DNA from: Chanos chanos
Taxonomy: Eukaryota > Chordata > Actinopteri > Gonorynchiformes > Chanidae
Length of the DNA: 64,000 nucleotides
Assembly (NCBI RefSeq): GCF_902362185.1
Contig: NC_044495.1
Location: 40,287,211 to 40,351,210, forward strand
Direction of reading: 5' to 3'
Below the pieces are notes generated by a model. It made no database searches and was not told the DNA's origin. It was given only the letters and a program-made list of their open reading frames with translations. This document shows, one piece after another, positions 1-16,900 of this stretch (the first letter of the stretch is position 1; the number at the start of each line of letters is the position of its first letter). A program made the position numbers and the translations under genes.

Positions 1-1029
1 TTTGCCTTTTTAGGACAATATCCCAAAAAGAAAACCCAGTGGGCAAGAGAAGCTCATCTCTGGAGTAGTGTGCGTGATTGTGTGAAGAGGGGTGTGGGGG
101 GTGGAGGGGGTCAGAGAGCATGTGATAAGTGCGTCAGGGAGGGGGGGGGGGCACAGCCTTGGTGCCATGCATGATGATTTGTTCTCGTGTTAAGTTCCTC
201 GCTTATTGTTGCGCCTTCTTGAGAGACTCCCGCGTCAGTAATCCGACTCGACTGCCATCTGGGCGAACGTGATAGGAACGAGGAGGGGAGATTACTCCAC
301 GCTCGATTATTTTTACACACTCTCAAGTACCTCAACCCAAAATTCATCTCCATTTCAACAAGAGTGCTGTGTTTCTGGCCTCTTCGATGGAATCATTTTA
401 AAAGGGTTTATTTAAGGGCTCTTTGAAGCCTTTCTTCAAACTCTGGAGCTCCCACTTTGTTTTTCGAGTTTTGATTAATTTCAGTTGCCATCCACTGCTG
501 AAGCACTGAATCTCAAATTAAGACGTAAGCATCTTCTGAAGATTCAGGTCTGACATGAGAAACTTTGATCAGTAAACTTTGTGGCTTTTCACAACGGCTT
601 TTTGTTAACATACAAGGAATATACATCCTCAAACATATCTTTGAGCAAAGATTATGCTCCTTAATATATCTGTAATACATTTGTAAGCTAGTTTTTTTTT
701 CAGTCATTGTAGCCCATAGAGAAGGAGAGTAGAACAGTGCATGAAGTTCCAGATGGTCTGAAACAGGTTTCAGTGAACCCACAGACAGAGAAAGAGAGAG
801 TGAAAGAGAGAGAGAGAGAGAGAGAGGGTATATTAATATTCCTATGCATGATGCGGTTTTTTTGTGCTATTTCACCTGTTTGTTTTGTTTGAGAGCAGAC
901 TTGAGGAGAGGTCATTGCTGAGGGCTGTGATGCACTGATGTGTCAATGGCTATTAATGGCTAACCTTTTTCAAACACATCTGTGTTTTGACTCATTCTTT
1001 TGACTCACTTCCCTCTTTGTCAACACCAG
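1..1029 (+). other. met: Intron of met upstream of the kinase glycine-loop exon
   Basis: I found no coding exon in this kilobase. The exon that should precede position 1030 must end in a single G to complete the first glycine codon of the GHFG loop, and it must lie upstream of the window. A GA-rich microsatellite lies at about 787-825. The short ORFs here show no family resemblance. Confidence 0.7.
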
Positions 1030-5748
<4,719 letters not shown>

Positions 5749-5752
5749 GAGA

Positions 5753-5790
<38 letters not shown>

Positions 5791-7206
5791 AGAGAGAGAG
5801 ATGAGGAGGGAGTGACGGAGAGCTAAAGAGAGGGGGTGAAAGGGAGGACATAACAGAACTGCATTGCTCTGAAAACTACTGAATCACAGAGAGAAACTGG
5901 ACTGAGTGCGGGGAGAGCTTTCACACACAGCACAGGAAAGATTTTCCAAGGACACTGAATGACTGTGAAGGGTAATCACACCCATTAGCGACAATACAGA
6001 CAGCGTGACCTGCGGTTGACCCCTCCCCCCTCACTGAGCCTGACATTGAAGGCACTCTCTCTCCTTCTCAGACAGTTTAGTGCTCAGACAGTTGACTTAG
6101 TTATTACCCCCCCCCCCCCCCCCCCCCCCCCCAAAAAAAAGAACCATGTTTGAATCATGGACAGAGGCCTTGAGGACCATTAACTCTGGAAAAAACACCT
6201 GACAGGAAAAAACTCTACAGGTCAGCTTTTAAAAGGCTGGTCTCAGCAATTCTCAGTGATGAAGCGTCTGAATAGAAGATAACAGACTACTGTACTGACA
6301 ACTAACTGCATCTTTGGCTGTGAGAAGAGTGACAGACCACAATGATGTTGGTATCATTGTCACCTGTCTTTGACAGTTGAATGAAACTCTGTAAATTTAT
6401 TGGAAGAAACTTTGTCAAACGTGTGTCTTACCATTGAATTCGAGTCAGTAAGGTTTCATATAGTTAGAAGCATGCTTACGTTGGAAATGCATTTTATCAC
6501 CGGTGCCCCTTAGACTTGACTTGAAACGTAGCAACAAAAAAAAAAGTGGCTGTCAGGTTGTTTTGGACCAGCATTCTCCTCTGTGGCATTTTGTGTCGTG
6601 CGGTTTCTGCAGTAACTGAATGCATGGCTGCTGTTTTTCGTCGTCGTCGTTGTTGTTGTTTTTTATTATTATTTGTTTGTTTGTTTCGGTGTGAAAAATA
6701 TTACGTGACACGTGCATGCACCCCCACACTGTGACTGAACACGTGACCTGGTGTGAGCTCGTGCACCACAGCCCAGATGACATTGTTAAAACGAACACTG
6801 GATATTTTAACATGTGTATAAAGCTTTTTGATGATGCCTTTTTGATGTGCTTCAAACGTCTCTATGCTCTTCTGGGACTCAGCATTGATGGAATTTACGA
6901 TAGTTTCGCTGAGAAATGGAAATGTTTTTGTGGTCTTATTTCTGTTAATATGATAATTGGCATGGCTGCTCTTCTTACCCGGTCAGATGTGTTACAATCT
7001 TTTGCGGGAAAATGTTGTTATGTTGTATTATAGTTTTATAAAGACTGTATGAAGACGATATTTTAGGTTCTTCTGCCAATATTTTGCGGATGTGGCAAAT
7101 GACAAGGAACACATGATACTCGAATGAACCACTACTCGTTGTAAATACTATTGAATGTGTTTCTATCCCAGTCTGACTTCCGTGCTGAACATGTATGCAC
7201 AATAAA
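5749..7206 (+). other. met: met 3' UTR
   Basis: This non-coding sequence follows the stop codon and contains a GA run (5757-5801) and a 26-base C homopolymer followed by eight As (6107-6140). A polyadenylation hexamer at 7201-7206 is the likely end; a second AATAAA near 7449 is an alternative. The ORFs at 6546-7033 show no family features. Confidence 0.75.
7201..7206 (+). promoter_or_regulatory. Polyadenylation signal AATAAA, probable met 3' end
   Basis: A canonical hexamer about 1.45 kb past the met stop codon. No other + strand gene lies between. Confidence 0.6.
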
Positions 7207-7459
7207 CGTACAGATGTTGTGTGGTACCATCCAAACAAGGCCTACACTCGAGTGACTGGAACAAGTTGTTCAGATACCCAGTGCTATACTCATTTTTACT
7301 ATGAGCAAATTTTCAGGCTGTCTATATTGTACTTGTTTCTTCTTGACAATACATGCGGTCAGAAAAACTATATATGATTACTGTTTGGCGATGACGAATC
7401 ACTGATGGTACATGTAGTTTCATTTTGATTGACAGAATGATTCAGACTAATAAACCCAT

Positions 7460-9806
7460 ATAAACAGATGACTTTGTGTGTATAATGCCAAGTAATGACA
7501 CTGGTTCTTATTTACGCAGTTTGAATCAGACAAAATTGTGACGATGGAAAGCTGCATTGTTTCGCTTTTGGCCATGCAGCTCACTGTTCCTCAGTAAACT
7601 TTTGATTGTCAGTGTTTTGCTTAGACTCAACGCAAATCACTGATGTCCAGAAACCCTTTTCAGCTCCCTCTGATAACAGCCGCCGCCTTTGCCTTGATCA
7701 CAATTAGGCGTACGTTAGCTGAACATTCTTCATTTATAATTCATGTGAAGCATTTTAAACTGCAAGTATAAAATGTTAAGAAGTGGTCTTTCTAATTTGT
7801 ATTTCTCCCCTGTCACTAAGGGTACCTAGTCGGACTGGGTCAAACAGCCTGCAGTTCTAAACGTTACACGACCACGCCAGTTTCTTCGAGTGTGATTAAG
7901 TACCGTTGGAATTTTGTGAGTTAACGATCTGGGCGCACATTGACCCTCTCCGCTGTTTCCGTCTCCGGAAAATATCAGATCTCTTCCTCCACAGCATTCT
8001 TATGTCATTGCTCATCAAAAACACACAGAGTCAATATTATTTGAAAATCGTGCGGACCTGTTCGTTAACGCTTCCGACCCCCAGGAAGTCAAGTAAGAAT
8101 CCACGAATTCAACCGCACTCCTTATTCAGATTTTTTTTTCTTTACTGATACATGAAAACTAATTCATGAAAAATAATTGCTGTTCCTATTAACAAGCATG
8201 GCAAGAAATCTAAAAATCTCAATCTTAGTACCAAGTGTGCCCCATGTTAAATGTGAGGTGTGGCTGCCCCCTGGTGGTCCACACTTGTTCAACATTCGCC
8301 AGGAAGAAACTGAAAACTCATTTCTATAGGCCCTTTCGCACCGGAGGAACCTTTCCATAGTGATTAGAACACTACTAATAATATTAATGTCACACTTAAA
8401 ACGCCCTGCAGCATTTGACTTCAGTAAATGCAACCTAAGTTTGTTGTTGTTGTTTAATTGCAATGTAATGTCCGACTACTGTATTATAGGTTACAATTTG
8501 TTGAGAGATTCGGGAATTTTTGAGCAGAAATGAACGTCACAACATCTCAGGTAAAGAACAGATCGGCCTGTTTAACTGGCCATATGGAAGTTTATGCCTT
8601 AAGCTATGGAAAGCAAAAAAATCTGACATAAAGCTGACGAAGTGCAACTGACGACTCAACATTTGATCACATCTATAAAGAATCCTTCGCCTAGAGGTTA
8701 GGAAAAATGATCTAATGTCTGGATATGCCTATGAGACCTTTTGGGGGGGGGGGGGGGGGGGGGGTGGTTCCCGTTAAAATAGCTGAGTGCCCGCCCAAAG
8801 TCTTCAGGAATTTGATGCACAAGCCAAACTATTTCCTGAAACATTTGAGATTATAGGGTGGAATTTTTAAAAGATGAGCAGCTGGAGAATTCTTAGATTT
8901 GAGCAAAATACTTCAAGAGACCGAGATCTATGAGAATTCGGATGGCGTATGTAGGCCTATCAATTAGACCAATGGTTCTTAATTCAAGTGCTAGGGGCCC
9001 ACAAGACAACATGTTTTTGCTGTAGGTCGATATAACAATAGTCGATTCAGGATATCTGGTGATTACTGAGCCGGGCCCTTGGTGTCTTGAACTATATCAA
9101 CTACATGAATCTCAGTTACGCTGTTTAGTGGTTTTTCTCAGTCTAGCGCTGAAAAACACTGAGTTCGCAATGGAAGGTTGCTGTGGTAATTACTAATAAC
9201 ATATAATTAATAACAGTCGCAAATTGTTCATTCTCCCCGTGTAACTGCAAGACAAGAGTGAGACAGTTGCACTCAGCACAGTCAACCAGGAGTTGTGAGC
9301 AGGCAGTAGTCTACTAATGGGTCCACACGAAATTGTAATTACTCTTCAGCTGGTTACATGTCCCTCAGCTCCTCTTTAAATCTGATTGGCGAACAAAATT
9401 ACGGATTAAGTAATAAGCTTTCTGCCTCTAAACAGTGCGACGTATTTTATACGAATGTCCATCATCTGAACTTGAAGTGTGACAGTCTGGAATAAGTCCT
9501 GACGGAGAGGGCCATGGCCGCTCTCTTTGGAAGAGGTTCTTAGTGTTTTTCGCTCAACCTTTAAATGTCACTACCCTGCACGTTTTCACAATGCTCAGCT
9601 ACAAGTTTAAACACTAGGTGGCGGTATGTGCCGTATGTCTGTACACTTCAAGAGAAGAAGAAAAAGAGTTCGTCTGACCTCATGATACAAACAGTTTTGC
9701 GTAATATAATTGTTGACACCGCATCGAAAAACGCTGCATATGAGCCTGTGCATCAGCATGTGTTACAGCTGCAACTAGCTTAGCTGATTTTAAAAGAGTA
9801 AGAATA
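7460..9806. other. Intergenic region between met and fam185a
   Basis: I see no gene. It contains a 22-base G homopolymer (8743-8764) and AT-rich stretches. The last few hundred bases should hold the fam185a promoter and 5' UTR, but no clear TATA box or CpG-dense core stands out. Confidence 0.6.
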
Positions 9807-12800
9807 ATGTTTGCCATAAAGGGGCTGTGTTACGCCGTCGTTCGCGTAGGATCCTTACAAGGATGTGGAAGACAGCTCCAAGCTCTGTCCTTGCTCTCCC
9901 GAACGTTTTCCAACTCATCCTCTCCCACGGCACATTCGGAAAAGCCCCTGAAAGAGTGGACGTTAGCAGTCAGTCCTTTTACTAAAGTCAAATGTAATCT
10001 ACTTTGCGATATATTCGTGCGTCCACTGGATCCACATTCCTTTCCAGAGGCAAATCGGGCGTTCATAACAGTTCATGGAACCAATGCAGATCAAGGTCTT
10101 AAACTGGACAATTTCTATGTTCACTACGAGGATCAAAGCAATGAATTGCACATTGTTGCCGAGGAGGTGAATAGTGACGTAATCGTGGAATTGACAGCTC
10201 CTATTAAAAGCGGTGCGTAATGTTGATTACATTCACAATAGCTGTGAATCCATCCACCCAGAGATCGCGAATCCAGCTTGATCCTTTCCATTTGCATTTA
10301 TTTTCACAACGAATCTAAAGAGTGTTTTTGTTTTGTTTTCTGTTTGTTTTTTACGTTAGGCTGTGTCATTGGAAATCTTTTGATTCTACGTTATTGTGCA
10401 TAATGAGGGCACCGGTCCCGAGTTCAGAGTTTTCTAATGCCTTAGCTGTGCTAAACTTCTCAGACCTCCTCATAATGACTCGAGGACCTGGAAACGTGAA
10501 TATCAAAAAGATGGAAAGTGATGTCTGCAGAGTCCAGACGGAAACAGGACACTGTGTGTTACAGTCAGTGAAGGTATGGACCAAAACCAGTCAAACACAC
10601 ACACCCCTACACCTCGTATGCGAGTTTCTGTGTCGCAATGGTTGACATCCGTTATATCAGGAATAAAGTGTAGCAACTAAACTCTAACACTAACCTTAAC
10701 CAAAACATTTTCAAACTGTTTTAGCAATAACAATAATATCTCTAATATGAAAATGCTTATTAATGGTTACAATAGTTTTGAGTAGACCAAAATCCTTTCA
10801 TTTAGACGCATTCCTAAATTAGCAAAAATAAACACACACACACACAGTTCTATGTGTAATTTGATTTGTATTGTAGGGATGAGTCTCTTCATTCCAGTTT
10901 TTCTGTTCAGTCTCATTCGTTTCTCCCAAATCGTAGAAATGGTTTGATTTTGCCTTGTCTTTGCTTTCAGAGTCACAAAGTGGAGGTGCAGACTTCTGGA
11001 GGGAACGTCACAGGTCTTGGCACTATTCATGGCAATGTAGACATCAGCACGTCTGGAGACAGTGTAAAGTCATTTATATATCCTGTGTATTTTTTAATTC
11101 CATTAATGTACTATGACTGTTGTGGTTATACAAGAGGAGCAGGACATGTTCTAATTTATACTTCTGCGGATTCTTCCAGAATGTCAATATTAAAAAAATT
11201 CAGGGCACCACCATGAATGTGTCCACAGATCAAGGACAGTTGAAGGTCAAAGCCATCTATGCAGAGTCTACCTCAGTGTCATCATCGTCAGGGAATATCC
11301 ATCTGGGACACGTACATGGTGAGATGGTTGATAAAATATCACAGAGAGACAAGAGTAGGAATTTTATGTGTGTCAATGTGTTAACAAAGACTTTTCTCAA
11401 CTGCAGGCAAGTTTTTGGAAGATTGTCAGTTCTCTAAGGAATCGTTTTTGTTCCATTCACAGCAACAGATATGCATGTCCACCACAGCATAACCTAATTA
11501 TATATTACTCATAATTTTCATCTTACAAAAAAGATACAGTTAAAAAAAGTCAAATCGAAATAATAGCTCTTCTCTGTCAGCAGCTAACAGAAATGTTAAA
11601 ATCATTAAATTATTGTTCTACACGTTATGAATGTCCATGCGGTCTGATTGATTAAACACGTTTTAATGTTTGTAATGAACAGGGGAAGCCAGTGTGAAGA
11701 GTGAGACGGGTGACGTCACTGTAGGTGTGGGATATATCTTTTAAGTCAAATTCACATCCCTCAAGTTGGAATTGTTACCTTGTTTTTAAAGGTGTTTTGT
11801 TGTTGTTGTTGTTTTTTACATACAGTGTCTGTTGTTGATTTTGCAGATAGCTCAAGTGGTGCTCTAAAAGTGTCCACTAACAGCGGGCTAATAGACGCTT
11901 ACATCGGACAGGATGGAACAGCAGACCTTCTTGCACAGCAAGGTAACATAACCCATAAAAGAGAGCAAAAGTTATTCAATATTTACGCTTCTAGACAGGG
12001 AGAATAAAAGGCTGATCTAACTTCATGTGAATCTCACCCATCACCTAAAGTCATGGGGATTTACCTAAGTTTAGAAAGAAGGCCATAGGCTATAGTGATC
12101 TCAGCAGGTCTCTCATCTCTCTCTGACACATGCTTACACTCACACAGGCAATGTGAAAATTCGAGTGCCTTCCTCTATGAAGGGCAGAGTGCATTTGTTT
12201 GGAAAGTCAGTGGAAATCAGTTCAGAAATTCCTCTTCAGGAGGCCGAACGCCACTCGACCAATGAAAGAACTACAGTCAGAGGTGAGAATTCTATCTCTT
12301 TAAAACTGCTTCACCTCTGGACCTAACCCTTTAACCTTTAGCTAGACCTAACCCTTTAACCTTCAGCTTTACATCTAGACCTAACCAATGGAAGGCTTTC
12401 TCGGCTGCTTGGCTTTCTCTTCATTCGCGTACAAATCTTTTGCCTTTTACTAAAGATTTCCGTGGAGAGGAAGTTTGAAGAGTTCTCGGTATTGTGGGCA
12501 GCCGTGGTCTAAAGGTTAGAGAATTGGGCTTGTGACTGGAGGGTTGCTGGTTCGATTCCCAGGCCCAAAATCCACGGCTGTGTGCCCTTGAGCAAGGCAC
12601 TTAACCCCAATGCTCCTGCGTCTGGTGTGTGTATTCACTACTGGTGTGTTGGATGGGTTAAATGCAGAGGACAAATTCACTGCTCACTGTTCACAGTTTG
12701 TATGTGCAATCACAGAAACTTAACTTAACCCTTTAACATTTAGCTTGACCTCTGGACCTAACCCTTTAACCTTTTCTTACCAGCCTATGGCAGCTTATGC

Positions 12801-13085
12801 AGTGGGCACAGCCTTTAGAAATGTATTTTATTGCTGGTACAGCAAAGAGCTTGACTGCATTAAAGAACCTGTGCTTTGCTTTATTTGGTGTTGTTCCCTG
12901 TGAGGAGCTTGCTGTGGTTCACTCTGTCTCTGTGTCTCTATATCTCACTGTCTTTTTCTCTGTGGTGTGTAGCGCGTGTGAATGGGGGATCTGATGAGGA
13001 CTGCTGGATTAAAGCCACTGCAGAGACAGGGACCATCAGCCTCAGGACCCAGAGCTGGTTTGAGGCTCTGAGACTGGGGAGCTGA
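9807..13085 (+). CDS. fam185a: fam185a, complete, eight exons, 377 aa
   Basis: The protein is poorly characterised in vertebrates; the function is not assigned here. Exons: 9807-10212, 10464-10573, 10971-11063, 11180-11318, 11683-11724, 11847-11942, 12148-12282 and 12973-13085 (stop 13083-13085). Phases agree throughout. The N terminus is basic and free of acid for about 40 residues, which would suit a mitochondrial presequence (inference). The rest is a run of short beta-repeat-like segments such as NVNIKKMESD, VEVQTSGGNVTGLGTIHGNVDI and VDSSSGALKVSTNSG, like the adhesin-type beta-solenoid fold predicted for this family. The PLKEWTL motif and the C-terminal RTQSWFEALRLGS match the human protein from memory. 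The exon-5 donor is unusual (see findings). It lies tail to tail with fbxl13, as in human. Confidence 0.93.
12300..12780 (+). repeat. Short tandem repeat (CCTAACCCTTTAACCTT type) split by a SINE
   Basis: Units around TCTGGACCTAACCCTTTAACC occur at about 12315-12385 and resume at 12727-12775, on both sides of the SINE, so the SINE landed inside a small tandem repeat in the last fam185a intron. Confidence 0.6.
12496..12722 (+). mobile_element. tRNA-derived SINE
   Basis: The head looks like a tRNA: an A-box-like TGGTCTAAAGGTTAGA and a B box GGTTCGATTCC. It is followed by the CCCTTGAGCAAGGCAC core common in teleost SINEs and a short tail. It lies in the fam185a intron between exons 7 and 8. The exact family name needs a repeat library. 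Confidence 0.8.
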
Positions 13086-13928
13086 GAGTGAAAGTCCTAC
13101 CCAGATTTCCCCCCAGCAAGCTGTTTCCGGACAAAAAATCCGAAAAAAAAAATCATCAGACATCATAGTTTTACTGCAAGTTGTTAGTACTTAAAGCACT
13201 GGGCATATCTTACCATTTAAATTTTGTATGGAGAAGTTGAAAGTAAATGAACTAGTATAATAAAAACGTATATAAAAGAGTCCTATAAAAAGAGCCAATA
13301 GAGACAACGGCATGGAGTACAGTAGGATAGGTAAGAACATATACCGCAGGACAACATCAGTGAGACTCACTTTCAGGATTATGTAAATGAACTCCTGATA
13401 ACCTAAGATAAAGATTCGATGAAAGATACACCTTGTTTACTCCTAAGAAAAATTAAATAATCACTTTAGGCTTAGTGAACTCAAATGGGCAATTGCAGGC
13501 CACACTGGCAACAATGGATAACACTGAGGTGTAATTTTTTCCCCTGTTTTAACAGGAATGGCTGTGCAGTACAACTAATGGTTTTATTTGGTGTTTACAC
13601 TGATTGAACCAAAATTGCAAAGGTTTTTAAGGTCAAAAACTTAAATACTTGAAGGTTAAGTAAGTCATTGTGGATGTTATTCTATTCATAAAAAAAGCAG
13701 AATTAGGTGGACAAGTTAACAGTAGTAAGATTCAAACCTAGTGGCTTCACTTCAGAGAAACAGCAATGCAGTCAAATATGCCTTGAAAATATTTTATTGT
13801 TAAAGATAATATCTGATGAAGACTGTATCTAAAATGACAATAAATGCTGTATTTATGAAACAAACCATTCATTTTTGATTAATTTATTGCTTTTTGAGGT
13901 ACTCTCTATAGAACTGCGAGTCTGAAGT
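13086..13928 (+). other. fam185a 3' UTR and tail-to-tail spacer with fbxl13
   Basis: AT-rich non-coding DNA. AATAAA at 13839-13844 on the + strand is the likeliest fam185a polyadenylation signal; an earlier AATAAA lies near 13260. The fbxl13 3' UTR must run into this same stretch from the other side. Confidence 0.6.
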
Positions 13929-16900
13929 TTAGTCTTTGTTTGGCATTTCATGTGGGACGCCATCTGGAGGTTTACCACTATTCGCAAGTGCTTTCTCCTC
14001 TTCCCGTCGCTCCGTCAGTCGATCTGGGCTGGGGACGGGGCGAAACAGTTTTCCATTGCAGTCGTAGCCGTACCAGTCCGGCACGTCGTCTGTGCTGTGT
14101 TCCCAGTCCTGAACGCAGGGCCGGAGCTGAAGAGCAGCCTCTCTGAATACACATAACTACAAATGACTGCGTCGTCTCACAATAGTCATTTCAAAACCAT
14201 GATGACACTGTGCTGAGTTTCAATTATTATGAATATGATCACATTATTAATGCAGGTTGGGGCAAATATTAAGGGGAGTCGGTCAGATGTATATTGGTTG
14301 AAAACGATGTTGATTATAAAAGGTGCATTTATTATAAAAGAGTTTATTATAAAAGGTGCGTTTTCGCAGGCCTGATCTTACCTGGAGATGTTTGAGCAGT
14401 AAAGCATGCTGATGGATCTGAGCTGGGGGCAGCCACGGAGCAGGAAGCTGACCGTGCGGTTGGTCAGGTGAACGCAACCGCTCACGTCCAGCTCTTTCAG
14501 GTAGTGCCCCACCCCTGACAGGTACTTCACTGCCTTATTGGTCATCTACACGAGTCAAAGCACCAGAGACATGATGCTCCTGACAGAACCACTGTGTAAG
14601 ACTAAGCTACTGTGGAGCTGTAAGAGCACAAAGGTCAAGTTCATGATTTTCCAAGTCCTGGAAACTACCAGGGAGCTTTTTCAACCCCATAGTCATATAA
14701 CACTTAGAATTACCAACACACATGAGTATAGATTTTAGCACTTAATTGAGTTTTGGTCCAGCAATACTAGCACTAAGAAAAGCTGTGCATTGATTGCTGT
14801 TGTGTATTTGATTTCCTAGCATTTAGTATTTCAAAGGCCAGTGAAACAAGTGTTGAAATGTAAGGGAGGGACAGAGTGCTTACTCTAGGACAGCCGGCTA
14901 TTTTCAGTGTGAAGATGGTCCTGCAGTAGAAGGACAAGGTTTTGATGGACTGATCAGACAGTTTCACACAGTGACACACGTCCAGGTGCTCCAGACACCT
15001 CGCCTGCTTGCAAAACTTCTACTCAGTGGAGGAGGGGAAAAAAAGAGAGAGTCACAAGTGAGGAGGGAAACATAAGACAAAACCAGAACCCCTGAGACTA
15101 CAAATCCAACAGTGTAAACGTGATAGAAAAAAAAAATGGAATTATTATGCTTTGAACTGAAACACAGAAGGGTATCCTACCTCAATTCCTATGTCTGTAA
15201 TCCAGACACACTCAGATACAGTCAGTTTCCTCAGTGTGTCAATAGCTCCTAGGGCTGACAGACCCTATAAAAGGACAAACTTATTTCTTCAGATTCACCC
15301 TGGACATAGACTAACCCACACTATCATGACACTTACATGAATTGTTTAAAAAATCACAAATTATACCACTTCTTAAACCCAAGTTCTATTACTTGATGGA
15401 CACATATTGTTAGTTCTCTTCTACTCGAATATAAATGCACATTTTGTACGTCACTCTGGTGGAAACTGTGAAATAAACAAAAAAATCCAAACTGAATGTG
15501 CTTATTGGCCCCAGGCTTTTTGCAGTAGAATGCCGGTATGTATAATAAGACAGTAATTTGGACAGTGAAGCAGTGACATTGATTATTAGTGTTATTAATG
15601 AGAAATTTAGCGGGGACAGTCTGAGGGAGGGGTAAAGCAGGGTAAGTACTCGGTCCTGAACGCAGCAGCCGGTGACGTCCAGTGAGACGAGGGAGGGGCA
15701 CCCGCCTAGCCACTCCATGCCGTTGTCAGTGAGGCTCTCACAGTAACAAAGGCTTAGGTGCCTCAGCTTCACACATCTAAACACACAGATACAAAGCTCA
15801 TCACCAGGGCATGCTACTCACCTTAAAAGACATGGTTGTGTGTGTGTGTGTGTGTGTGTGTTACAGTACACACCTCTGAGCCAGCCATAGGATGGATAGG
15901 TCATTAATGTTACAGCAGTTAGTCAGATTGAGGTAACACAGTTTAGATGCAGACGGTCCCTTAGCCAAGTTGCGCAGGCCGTGATCACTGACTCTGAGGT
16001 AAACAAGCATAAACGCTCAGCACACCACTCCAACATCATCACCGCAACCTCAATTTCAGAGTCTTTTTTAATGCACCCTTTCTGGCTGCTGACTTCTGCT
16101 TTTTTTCTTTTTTTTTTTACATGGTTTGAGTGTGTGTGAAGATTTTTACCTGATGCAGTCAGAGATGTCGAAGTATGTCAAGTGTTTAAGGGCACCTATA
16201 AACTTCATGGCCGTGTCGGTCAAGCCCGGGCAGTCAACGGCATGAATCAGTTGGAGTTTAGGTGAGCTTTTACACAAAGCCCTCCAGCTGACATCTGTCA
16301 TACGCCGATTACCTGAAGACCAGGGAAACATTGACCACAATAATACCACAGCTATACCCTCCAAAGAAATCTGTAGGTGAGAACTGTTTGTCAGTAAGGT
16401 TTGACCACTATGCTTCTGTACTTTCTGGGAACTGTTTAACTGAATGTGAGTTACAGTGAGGATGATTACTAACCTTCTGTTTTGAGTGTTCTGAGACGGG
16501 AAACCTTGGTAATGGCCAGGAAGGCAGTGTCTGAGAGGTGGTTGGAGTCCACGAATGAGATCATCTCCAGCGAGTGACATTTAGATATCAGTTGCTGGTG
16601 AGAGAAATGTGAATTTATGACCGGCGTCGTGATAAATTGGTTCCAAAGATGGATCAACTTTAGCATGACATAACTTTAGGGTTTACCGCATTATATATAG
16701 TTCCACTAGTGTGACTAGAGTGATCCTAACGTTGTCTTGGTGGCTGTACCTTTATACAGCCGTCAGACAGTGTAGGCATGTCATCAAACACAATCTGCCG
16801 CAGCAGGCTACACCCCTCAGCCACGTATCTGAACCCATCCACCGTTATCTGAGGACAAAACCAGACCTTTTTTTTTTCTAAAAACAAAACACAGGTAAAT

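Noticed and set aside
1-1029. Further met exons (juxtamembrane) in the first kilobase
   Set aside because: No stretch resembles the MET juxtamembrane sequence with matching phase and splice borders.
13940-14156. + strand ORFs over the last fbxl13 exon
   Set aside because: Shadow frames of the - strand exon 13929-14142, whose reading matches FBXL13.
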